22,198 bases of DNA from a bacterium. GTDB lineage: Bacteria > SM23-31 > JAUVVT01. Positions within the stretch are counted from its first letter, which is position 1. Each line of letters opens with the position of its first letter. Both the position numbers and the translations under genes were made by a program. Below, piece after piece: positions 1 through 7,390 of this stretch. The notes beneath the pieces are model-generated. The model ran no database searches, was not told the origin of the DNA, and was given only the letters and a program-made list of their open reading frames with translations. The stretch is taken from the NCBI GenBank assembly GCA_030604505.1, contig JAUVVT010000001.1:1-22198 (forward strand), given 5' to 3'.

Positions 1-944
1 CCAATAAACTTTGGCGTAATTTCTTTAAACGATAAAACTTTGTTTTCTTCTAAAGGTTTAATAACCGGAAGGTGCAGCTGTGTCGAAAGACCAAGAGCAC
101 GAGCGAGACGCTTATGTTCATTATTTGTGCGTTCTTTAACATTGGGATTGTAAGCTGGCGGAGTGTTTTTAACAATAAGTGTTTCTATTTCCTTTCTTGT
201 TAAGGGTCTGTTGAAGAAGTACATTTCATCATATATAACCTTCGGCATAGGGAATTGCAAAAGACCGGGGTACGCTGTTTCCCACCAGGCGTCTTTTCCC
301 CAGGACGACGCAGCGGATTTGCCGTTAATAAAGAGTTCCAGCCCTTGTGATTTATCCCAGTTAAGTGTTATGTGATTCCAAATATTTTCATCCCATAGAT
401 GATATGATTTGATAGTGTGTCTTACATATCTCGAATCTTCGAGATATGCTTCGAGCCCGCCTGTTTTATTAACTTCAATCGCTATCAAAAATTGTTCCTT
501 ACGCCCCCATGCACAAGCTGACTGGTTAAACAGCAGTCCTTCAGACAATTTTCCTTTTACCCAGAAAGAAACCGCTCCGCTTGAAGAATTTAAATTTCCC
601 GCACCCCACAGCAACGGCTCGTTATACCCTACCATTCTTCCTTTCATATATTTGTGAATAAATATAGCACCGACAATCGGATCTAACTCGAGACCCGAAA
701 GATTGTCAATATCCTCATAACCGGGTATTATGTTCATTCTGATACCCTTTCCGAATCGCCCCTTCTCAAGGGTCAATCCGCGTTCTTCTATTGTCTTAAA
801 TCCGGAGCGTGCAACAAAACATTCATCAAGAAATGTAAAATCTTCGAACGAAAGGTGACATGTTGCCGCACCATTTCGTCCGGCTGCAAAGGATGATGAA
901 ATCAGCAGAAAAACTAAAAGAATTGTGAAGGCAATTTTTTTCAT
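1..944 (-). CDS. Secreted LamG-like domain protein, partial (C-terminus beyond window edge)
   Basis: An open frame of 314 codons runs from ATG at 944 off the left edge without a stop. It begins MKKIAFTILLVFLLISSSFA, a typical Sec signal peptide (Lys-rich start, hydrophobic core, cleavage near residue 20). About residues 30-250 look like a concanavalin A-like/LamG fold: a strand reading GAVSFWVKG, a WNHITLNWD segment, then LFINGKSAASS, and finally a DEMYFFNRPLTRKEIETL segment, which is the usual closing strand and helix of LamG_3-type domains. Such domains usually bind glycans in secreted proteins; any catalytic part would lie beyond the edge. The gene follows the 1284-aa LamG gene on the same strand after 215 nt, so the two may share a role in extracellular polysaccharide use. 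No strong Shine-Dalgarno is visible before the ATG. The LamG call is good; the function is unknown. Confidence 0.8.
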   Translation of the reverse strand, partial: MKKIAFTILLVFLLISSSFAAGRNGAATCHLSFEDFTFLDECFVARSGFKTIEERGLTLEKGRFGKGIRMNIIPGYEDIDNLSGLELDPIVGAIFIHKYMKGRMVGYNEPLLWGAGNLNSSSGAVSFWVKGKLSEGLLFNQSACAWGRKEQFLIAIEVNKTGGLEAYLEDSRYVRHTIKSYHLWDENIWNHITLNWDKSQGLELFINGKSAASSWGKDAWWETAYPGLLQFPMPKVIYDEMYFFNRPLTRKEIETLIVKNTPPAYNPNVKERTNNEHKRLARALGLSTQLHLPVIKPLEENKVLSFKEITPKFI

Positions 945-1159
945 TTGTTCTTTTTCCGTATATAAGGTAAGAAATACTCAAATATTTATTTTTTGCTTTA
1001 TGTATCACCACAGAAAAAAAAAGGCACAAAGTAAGAGTGAATTTTGATATACGTTTTACATTTCTTTTAAAATATTAATACTAAAACTTTAATAAAAAAA
1101 CTTTGTTTCAATTAATTTTAAATATGACTATTTTTATATTTGTCCCTTTGTGTAACTCT

Positions 1160-4100
1160 TCAGTGTATAATCACAACATTATTACGTTTTGTGATTTCAT
1201 TTAATTTTCCTTCTGGGTCGATTTTTACTGTGCATCTTTTTAAACTCAATCCGGGGGGAGCCGTGAGTGTTACTTTTGCTGTTTTCGGGACGAAATCCAA
1301 TGGAGCAGCAAGTTCGGGGACTGAAGCGGCGGCAAGTATTAAGCCGTCTTCACTCATAAGTGCCACTTTTGACGACGGGACACTCACTGAACCAAGACTG
1401 TGTACGGTAACCTTTATTTCGTTTTTTTGAACGATTACATCATCTACACCAATACCGAGGTCCGGGCGATTCCAGTAAGATTTTGCTTTTGACAGTAATC
1501 TGAGTTTAACAATAGTAGTTTTTTTCGGCTGTAATGTAAATTCAATATCTTTTGTTCGTTCAAGTTCGGCTGTATGATTGTAGTTAATTTTATCAGGAAC
1601 ATCATCGCCGTTGTTGTCAATGCCTTCTATAACCTGCCATTTGCCCGGCTCAATATCCCAAGCCGTCATAATTCCCGTAACAGGTATAGTTTCAAGATTG
1701 TATGCAATAATTGTTATCTTTTCGGTTGTTGCATCGGGAACAAGTATTGCAACACTTTTATAATTGGCAGGCGGCTTGAATCTCCAGCTGACAGCGTGTC
1801 CGGGATAAAGAGCGCTCCGAGCGAGAGCAATACCACCCAGACGTGCACGCTGCAATTCTCTTGAATTGATGCTCACACGGTCACTCCACCAGTGTCCCTC
1901 GGTCATCATATACATCCGCTGAACAGCCGACTGAATCTGGTCTGCATAGTATTCTTCAAGAAATTGTTTGTTTCCGGTAATCTGCCATGCCGTGTGACGA
2001 AAATAATCACTTCCTGACTGGGGTGTTACACGGGATAATATTTCTCTGCCCCAGGTATTTCTTTTTCCAAGAAGGTCAATGAGATTTGCATTCAGCGAAT
2101 TAAGTATGCCATAGTTACCGCGTTTTATTTCGTCCTCTATCGGTAAAAGATATTTTGAGCTACCTGTCCACCGCCATGCTGCCCAGAACAAATGTACAGC
2201 AGAGCCGAGTCCCCTTCCCCTATCTTTACCGCTTGGGAAAAGAATCTCGGCGGGTAAGTAATAAAAACCATTTTTGTCTTTTTTCCTGTGAGAAAGAAGA
2301 CCGTCGGCAAGTGCAAGCAAAAGCTTTTTTGTTGCAAGATGACCGTTAAATTCGACAAGTACAAGCCCCGGATGCAGAATCAGGTGTGAAAAGTGAGTTT
2401 TGGCTAATGCCCAGACGCTTTCGTTAGCTATCTTTGTCCCGCTGAAGTAGCTCGAGCGGATATGGAGGTGTCCGAGATTATTTATTCCAGTGATACGTTC
2501 GTATGCTTTTGCTGTTTTCATCAGTCTTTCAACAACCTTCGGGTCGCCGTAATTGAGAAGCATTGTCTGGGGAATAACATTTATACCCTCTTCGTATACA
2601 TGAAGTTCGTCAGTCTGGATAGTGGGAAGCCCATCAGTAAACATTTTATTTTCATAGAATGCCTCCATTTCGCGAAGAACGGATTCTGTGATTTTTTCAG
2701 GTTCGACTCCCATTAGAGCAGGTCCAGGCCACTGGTTGGTCATATCGCCGTCATCGGAAAGCCCTCCACCAAACTCACCATTTTCAACCTGCCGCTCGTC
2801 TATCCACCAGAAAACAAACTGTTTGACACGCTTGAGATTTTCGATTTGTCGGAATGCCCAGAGTGGGACACCTTTCGGCGCCTTCGGCTGCGTGAAAGGC
2901 GGCCATCCCTGTTCGGGATTTTTTATGCTCCAATAATAGCGCCCCGGTATATGGTCAGGATTAACACGGAACAGGTCGGTTATATCTTCGCTGTATCGGG
3001 TATACATCTTCAATTTTTTAATATTCGGATGTTCTTCCACCATATTTGCAACATTATCCCTAACCTGCGTGAAGCGGTCGATTTCATGTTCTTTAACAGC
3101 TTCTTTTCTGTCTTTAAAAACAAGCCGCAGCTGTGCTCCCTCCAGAGAAGCAGAACTAAAATCAGCACCTGCACCTGCAATGGTTATGTAAAGACTGTAT
3201 CCATTGGGAAGTATACGGTCGCGAGTGTCCATCCATATTGTTTTTGGCTCGCCCGGTTTAACAGAAAAGCTGAAATCAAAAAGGTTTCTGTCATGCCAGA
3301 TGGGATCCTTAATCTGTATATTTAGCGGGAAATATTCACCGTGTGTCGGTTTTACCTTCAGCGGCGGTATGTCGATTGCAATTCCGTCAAAACCGCCGTT
3401 TATGTTTTCCCACGTGTATGAATAGCGGGTATAATTCCTATTTAGATTACCTGCCCTGAACTCAAAAGGAATGAGTATATGAACCAGAGGCAGCGGATTC
3501 TCAATATATGTTTTCTTATTGATACGAGGTGCTCCGGGCGGCAGGGCAACCATAAGAGAGCGTTCATCAGGCAGAAAGCGCCCGTTTATATATTCAACGA
3601 GACTTTTAAGTGTATAATTGTCGGGTTCTGCCTGTCCCGTTAGTGTATATGTTAATTTTACAAGTCCTCCGGGTTCTTTTCCCGGCGTTACATTATATGC
3701 CTGAAATTCACCTATGGGAGTTTCCTGAATTTCGTTGTCAAAGCGAATTTTACCGCCGCGAAAAGGATGAGGAAGGCGATGAAATGTGCGCTCCTTTTTT
3801 GATGGTCTTTTAAAGATTAATTTTTCACTGTCTCTCTGCTTTTCTTTATCATATTCTAAAAAAGACAAAGAGCCATAAGCGGCACCCGATATTTCCAAAT
3901 GGTTCCAGTTCTCATCAGGCATAAAGAATGTAACCGATTTCCCGGAGAGTGAATAACAGTTCCAGTCCGGCAGCTGGAAGTAATCGTTGCGTCCGGGGAT
4001 GCGGGAACGGTTATACACGGGGGGCCAGGTCGTTTCGCGTATACCGTCATTTGCTTTCCACCACCACTGTTTTAAATCATATACATTGTGTATTTCAACC

Positions 4101-5014
4101 TTACGCACGCTAATTGACGGTTCATCAATAGGCGGCGGAATGTCATCCTGCCTGTTCCACCCATAACGCAGCCGCCATTCATCTCGTACTGCAATGTTAC
4201 TAAGATTCCGTATAACTGGTGGTAATTCATCGGGAATGACACCATCCGCAAGACTTGAAATTTGTTCATCAGTAAGCATCCGGTCGAAGATACATATCTC
4301 ATCAATATCGCCGCCGCGAACAAAATTATAGAGACTCTGCACCTGATAAGGGCTTATAATACGGGAATGCGGACCAAACTGGTCAAGACCGGCATAAAAA
4401 ACCGCAGTGGTATCTTTCTTCCCTGCAAGTTTTCCGTCAACATAAAAGCAGATACCCTTTGTTTCATCCCACGAAAGCGCAAGATGAATCCATTGGTCAG
4501 GTTCTGGAAAGACAGGTATTGTATATGAAACACGCGGACGCGCAAGGTTTATGTCGGTTACAAAAGCATCAAATCCATGACCATTATAGTCGATTCGGAG
4601 CCATACAAGGTCCCAACTCGAATGGTCAGAATAACCAACACGGAAAATTGGGAACGCTACCTCCCCCACCGGCTCACGAGACCTCCAGAAAAAGGAAAGC
4701 GTTCCACGTTCTGCATATATATTCCCGGGTGCCTGATATGCCATAAGCTGAGTATGACCGCACTGGAAACCTTTTCCCTTTGCACCATCCGGGATTATAT
4801 CAATTTCCCTTATGAAGGTCGGTTCATCTTCTCCGTTTGCTACATCAGGAATAAAACAATTTTCTCCAGAAAGGTAAAACAAAAGACCTGATTTTTTTGA
4901 GACATTTGCAAAAGCAGTTGATACAAAACATACCAAAAGAATAAAAACAATAAAGAATTGAGATGCTATAAAAATACAGTATTTATTGGACTGTCGTGGA
5001 ATTATTCCTTTCAT
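1160..5014 (-). CDS. Large secreted LamG / helical-domain / CARDB protein, probable carbohydrate-active function
   Basis: A 1284-residue protein. Residues 1-37 form a Sec signal peptide ending VSTAFA. Residues about 45-260 are a LamG-like domain (GTLSFFWRS, WIHLALSWDE, ICFYVDGKLAG, then DIDEICIFDRMLTDEQISSL). The middle, about 300-690, is beta-rich with many aromatics and no recognised family. Residues about 715-1070 look helical, like an (alpha/alpha) toroid, with an acidic, Trp-rich stretch around 737-766 (WWIDERQ, NGEFGGGLSDDGDMTNQW) resembling active-site loops of toroid hydrolases and lyases. A segment with DNNGDDVPD at 1133-1141 could bind calcium. The last 100 residues resemble CARDB, ending VKIDPEGKLNEITKRNNVV. 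The start is firm: a near-perfect Shine-Dalgarno TAAGGAGGT (5019-5027) sits 5 nt before ATG. A terminator separates it from the upstream asparaginase gene. I cannot name an enzyme family; a glycan-active role is inferred from the architecture. Confidence 0.8.
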   Translation of the reverse strand: MKGIIPRQSNKYCIFIASQFFIVFILLVCFVSTAFANVSKKSGLLFYLSGENCFIPDVANGEDEPTFIREIDIIPDGAKGKGFQCGHTQLMAYQAPGNIYAERGTLSFFWRSREPVGEVAFPIFRVGYSDHSSWDLVWLRIDYNGHGFDAFVTDINLARPRVSYTIPVFPEPDQWIHLALSWDETKGICFYVDGKLAGKKDTTAVFYAGLDQFGPHSRIISPYQVQSLYNFVRGGDIDEICIFDRMLTDEQISSLADGVIPDELPPVIRNLSNIAVRDEWRLRYGWNRQDDIPPPIDEPSISVRKVEIHNVYDLKQWWWKANDGIRETTWPPVYNRSRIPGRNDYFQLPDWNCYSLSGKSVTFFMPDENWNHLEISGAAYGSLSFLEYDKEKQRDSEKLIFKRPSKKERTFHRLPHPFRGGKIRFDNEIQETPIGEFQAYNVTPGKEPGGLVKLTYTLTGQAEPDNYTLKSLVEYINGRFLPDERSLMVALPPGAPRINKKTYIENPLPLVHILIPFEFRAGNLNRNYTRYSYTWENINGGFDGIAIDIPPLKVKPTHGEYFPLNIQIKDPIWHDRNLFDFSFSVKPGEPKTIWMDTRDRILPNGYSLYITIAGAGADFSSASLEGAQLRLVFKDRKEAVKEHEIDRFTQVRDNVANMVEEHPNIKKLKMYTRYSEDITDLFRVNPDHIPGRYYWSIKNPEQGWPPFTQPKAPKGVPLWAFRQIENLKRVKQFVFWWIDERQVENGEFGGGLSDDGDMTNQWPGPALMGVEPEKITESVLREMEAFYENKMFTDGLPTIQTDELHVYEEGINVIPQTMLLNYGDPKVVERLMKTAKAYERITGINNLGHLHIRSSYFSGTKIANESVWALAKTHFSHLILHPGLVLVEFNGHLATKKLLLALADGLLSHRKKDKNGFYYLPAEILFPSGKDRGRGLGSAVHLFWAAWRWTGSSKYLLPIEDEIKRGNYGILNSLNANLIDLLGKRNTWGREILSRVTPQSGSDYFRHTAWQITGNKQFLEEYYADQIQSAVQRMYMMTEGHWWSDRVSINSRELQRARLGGIALARSALYPGHAVSWRFKPPANYKSVAILVPDATTEKITIIAYNLETIPVTGIMTAWDIEPGKWQVIEGIDNNGDDVPDKINYNHTAELERTKDIEFTLQPKKTTIVKLRLLSKAKSYWNRPDLGIGVDDVIVQKNEIKVTVHSLGSVSVPSSKVALMSEDGLILAAASVPELAAPLDFVPKTAKVTLTAPPGLSLKRCTVKIDPEGKLNEITKRNNVVIIH

Positions 5015-5093
5015 TCAAACCTCCTTAGGTACTTTTGTGGAAAGAAAGTATGTACGCTCGATAAGCTCTACTAATGTTGGATAGGATACTTTT

Positions 5094-5124
5094 CTCAAAA
5101 AACAGAACCTGTTAAGGCAGGTTC
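5094..5124 (-). terminator. Intrinsic terminator of the glycosylasparaginase gene
   Basis: Read on the minus strand, a perfect 7-bp stem GAACCTG / CAGGTTC (5124-5118 and 5111-5105) with a 6-nt loop is followed within two bases by a run of T. It starts 22 nt past the TAA region of the asparaginase gene at 5147, the expected place for a Rho-independent terminator. It implies that the 1284-aa gene further on has its own promoter in 5030-5095. Confidence 0.82.
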
Positions 5125-5146
5125 ATTATCTATTTATTATCGTCGT

Positions 5147-6145
5147 TCAATATTTTATCATTGATGTACCGAAATATTCATTATTTCCTCTGCTGTTGTA
5201 TACAGTATAAGAAACGCCCCTGCTTTCCTTTTTACTTATTACTGATGCACAGCCGGTTAGTCCATTCTTATTTACCGCGACAAATTTATCATTGAAATTT
5301 ATATTTCCTTTATGCATCTTTACAATCCTTTTGCAGACATCTTCACAGGCTTGCTGCGGCGACATACCATTTCTCATATTTTCAACAACCTGGTATGAAC
5401 CGCAAACCTTAATTACTTCTTCCCCCCTTCCGGTTGCCCCGGCGGCTCCCACTTCACCGTATACATACAGACCGGCACCGATAATCGGGGAGTCGCCGAC
5501 TCTGCCGGGAATTTTAAATCCCAGTCCCGAGGTCGTCGTTATCCCCGCAATATTACCGTGTATATCGATTGCTAAAACATTTATGGTTCCCTGAATTCTC
5601 TCCATGTCATAGTTATTATCTTCAGGAGGAAACCAGTCGTCATCCGGGCTGAGATTTTCCTTCCATCTGAGCCATATCTTTCTTGCTCTATCTGTAAGAA
5701 GATTTTCTTCTTTAAAACCATGCACTTTTGCAAATTTCAGAGCACCTTCTCCCACAAGCATTATATGGTCAGACCTTTCCATCACCAGTCTTGCCACAGA
5801 ACTCGGAGTTTTAATATTCCTAATTCCTCCTACTGCACCTGCATTGCTTGTTTTTCCGCACATAATCGATGCATCTAACTCCACAATTCCTTCTTCATTG
5901 GGTATTCCGCCATATCCGACTCCCGTATTTTCAGGATTAAGTTCAGCAGAGTTTGCTCCCTTCTCAACTGCATCAAGTGCACTTCCTCCTTTTGAAAGTA
6001 TCTCCCATGCTGCCTCATTTGCCTTTAAACCGGACCTTCCGCCGCTTGTGATTACAACTGGCCTTTGGATTTCTTCTGCACTGCTTTTTGAAGAAAGTTT
6101 ATTTATAAAATAAAATGATAATCCAGTTTTAACACTCCCTTTCAT
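5147..6145 (-). CDS. Glycosylasparaginase / isoaspartyl peptidase (Ntn hydrolase), likely Tat-exported
   Basis: N4-(beta-N-acetylglucosaminyl)-L-asparaginase family: it cleaves the amide joining asparagine to GlcNAc and matures by autocleavage before a Thr. The nucleophile is Thr187 in QGTINVLAID. Substrate-binding signatures of the family follow: GITTTSGLGFK (201-211), GRVGDSP (214-220, with Arg215 and Asp218) and GAAGATGRGEE (233-243). The early GVGYGGIPNEEG (75-86) is also typical. From ATG at 6145 the protein has 332 residues, a full-length enzyme. The frame stays open 11 codons further upstream and encodes SRRKFMK across the ATG, a twin-arginine motif, directly after a GGAGGT at 6186-6181. 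No ATG, GTG or TTG lies in that extension; the first codon after the in-frame stop is ATA at 6178. The true start is therefore uncertain; ATG 6145 is the only standard choice. Its own terminator follows. Confidence 0.92.
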   Translation of the reverse strand: MKGSVKTGLSFYFINKLSSKSSAEEIQRPVVITSGGRSGLKANEAAWEILSKGGSALDAVEKGANSAELNPENTGVGYGGIPNEEGIVELDASIMCGKTSNAGAVGGIRNIKTPSSVARLVMERSDHIMLVGEGALKFAKVHGFKEENLLTDRARKIWLRWKENLSPDDDWFPPEDNNYDMERIQGTINVLAIDIHGNIAGITTTSGLGFKIPGRVGDSPIIGAGLYVYGEVGAAGATGRGEEVIKVCGSYQVVENMRNGMSPQQACEDVCKRIVKMHKGNINFNDKFVAVNKNGLTGCASVISKKESRGVSYTVYNSRGNNEYFGTSMIKY

Positions 6146-6339
6146 AAATTTTCTTCTTGATATTCTTCCGTACTTTATTTACCTCCGAAAATTTAATTTA
6201 AAAACGTTCTAATATAATTACTTTTTAAACTATTATCAAAATAAATATTAATTGTTTTTTGGTTTTATTTTTATTATTATTTGCTTTAAATAAACATCAA
6301 ATATATTAACCGCTAATTACACGAATATATTATAATTTC
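6146..6339. promoter_or_regulatory. Divergent intergenic region between asparaginase and activase genes
   Basis: 194 nt of very A+T-rich sequence between divergent genes, so it must hold promoters for both. Toward the plus-strand gene a perfect TATAAT lies at 6331-6336, only 3 nt before the ATG at 6340, with no Shine-Dalgarno; if this is a -10 box, the activase mRNA would be leaderless. Toward the minus strand a strong GGAGGT (6186-6181) is visible. No clear -35 box or operator was found, and TATAAT can occur by chance in such sequence. Confidence 0.35.
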
Positions 6340-7257
6340 ATGCAATATAAAAAAAATCAGCATGGAACAATATTTGGAACCGGTGAAGGTTCTGTCAAAG
6401 ATGGACCTGGGATTAGGTATGTTATTTACTTTAAGGGATGCAATTTCAAATGTCCATGGTGCTCAAATCCGGAGGGAATGAATAAAAAGGAAGAATTGTT
6501 ACTCTACCCGGAAAAAGAACAATTTACAAATAGAATAGTTGAATCGTGTCTATATAATGCTGTCGGATTAGACTCAAAAGGTGCGACAAAAACTAACAGA
6601 AAAATCTGTGAAAAATGCAAAACATTTGATTGTGTTGATGTGTGTTATGACGACTCAAGAATTAAGGTCGGTGAAATAAAAAAGGTTAATGAAATCATTT
6701 CAGACGTTTTAAGATATAAAGACTTTTTTAAAAAAAATGGGGGTGTTACATTAACCGGCGGTGAACCGACATATCAGTGGGATTTTATGTGTGAATTGAT
6801 AAGAGGTCTAAAATATTTCAAGATTCATACTGCTGTGGAAACAAATGGAGCACATCCGAATTTATCAAAGATTTTTTCCTATATTGACCTGATTATATTC
6901 GACCTGAAGATAATGGACACCGAAAAACATAAAGTCTGGACAGGTTATTCTAATAGACAAATCCTGAAAAATATCAAAAAATTGTATCGAATTAAAAAAA
7001 GATTCTGGATACGTATACCGGTTATTCCGGGAATAAATGATTCTGAAGGCAATTTAAGGAAAACAATAGAATTTCTTTCTCCTATGAAAGATTTTATCAA
7101 AGTTGAACTTTTAGCATATCATAAAACGGGAGTTATAAAATGGAAAGCCCTCGGTAAAAAATATCTGCTCCCGAATATTAAACCGCCGACGAAAAAAGAT
7201 ATGAATAAGTATAAAAAACTCTTTTCAGATGCCGGTATTACAGTTATAAATACATAA
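6340..7257 (+). CDS. Glycyl radical enzyme activase, radical SAM (PflA-like)
   Basis: A radical SAM protein of 305 residues that uses S-adenosylmethionine and a [4Fe-4S] cluster to abstract a hydrogen from the glycine of a partner glycyl radical enzyme. The N-terminus GTIFGTGEGSVKDGPGIR (9-26) is typical of activases. The cluster motif is C34-x3-C38-x2-C41 (CNFKCPWC), followed by GGEPT (130-134) and a strand KIHTAVETNG. An inserted region between the cluster motif and GGEPT holds C90, C93, C98 and C102 plus C70, enough for one auxiliary iron-sulfur cluster rather than the two-cluster ferredoxin insert seen in many activases. The partner is almost certainly the glycyl radical enzyme encoded convergently 133 nt downstream. 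No Shine-Dalgarno precedes the ATG. Confidence 0.92.
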   Translation: MQYKKNQHGTIFGTGEGSVKDGPGIRYVIYFKGCNFKCPWCSNPEGMNKKEELLLYPEKEQFTNRIVESCLYNAVGLDSKGATKTNRKICEKCKTFDCVDVCYDDSRIKVGEIKKVNEIISDVLRYKDFFKKNGGVTLTGGEPTYQWDFMCELIRGLKYFKIHTAVETNGAHPNLSKIFSYIDLIIFDLKIMDTEKHKVWTGYSNRQILKNIKKLYRIKKRFWIRIPVIPGINDSEGNLRKTIEFLSPMKDFIKVELLAYHKTGVIKWKALGKKYLLPNIKPPTKKDMNKYKKLFSDAGITVINT

Positions 7258-7287
7258 TCTATTTTCTTTGAAAAGAAATTTTACTTT

Positions 7288-7320
7288 TATCTTATTCCTT
7301 GCTTTGCAAGGAATAAGATA
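7288..7320. terminator. Hairpin 1 of three, 15-bp stem, downstream of the activase gene
   Basis: A perfect inverted repeat: left arm 7288-7302 (TATCTTATTCCTTGC), loop TTT, right arm 7306-7320. It begins 31 nt after the activase stop. It is followed by TGTATAAGTTTTTT, a delayed T-run, so it could end the activase transcript. As a symmetric structure it could act on either strand. Confidence 0.65.
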
Positions 7321-7336
7321 TGTATAAGTTTTTTGG

Positions 7337-7362
7337 GACACCTTTTTTCTAAAAAAGGTGTC
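7337..7362. terminator. Hairpin 2 of three, 12-bp stem
   Basis: A perfect inverted repeat GACACCTTTTTT / AAAAAAGGTGTC with a 2-nt spacer at 7349-7350. Because the inner arms are runs of T and A, each strand carries a G+C-containing base and an A/T-rich tip. It lies midway between the convergent stop codons and may work as a bidirectional terminator together with its neighbours. Confidence 0.55.
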
Positions 7363-7367
7363 TGCTC

Positions 7368-7387
7368 ACTTCTTTTTCAAAAGAAGT
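7368..7387. terminator. Hairpin 3 of three, abutting the glycyl radical enzyme stop codon
   Basis: Inverted repeat ACTTCTTTT (7368-7376) / AAAAGAAGT (7379-7387) with a 2-nt spacer; pairing can extend outward past one mismatch. On the minus strand it starts 3 nt after the TAG stop of the glycyl radical enzyme gene, close enough that a terminating ribosome would cover part of it. Confidence 0.5.
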
Positions 7388-7390
7388 AAG

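Noticed and set aside
2846..3325. 159-codon plus-strand open frame inside the 1284-aa gene
   Set aside because: Fully antisense to a well-supported gene with strong start signal; product has no recognisable features.
5044..5094. AAAGTAT / ATACTTT arms in the leader of the 1284-aa gene, possible riboswitch
   Set aside because: Seven base pairs around a 34-nt loop, no match to a riboswitch class that I can recognise, and no alternative terminator structure near the start codon.
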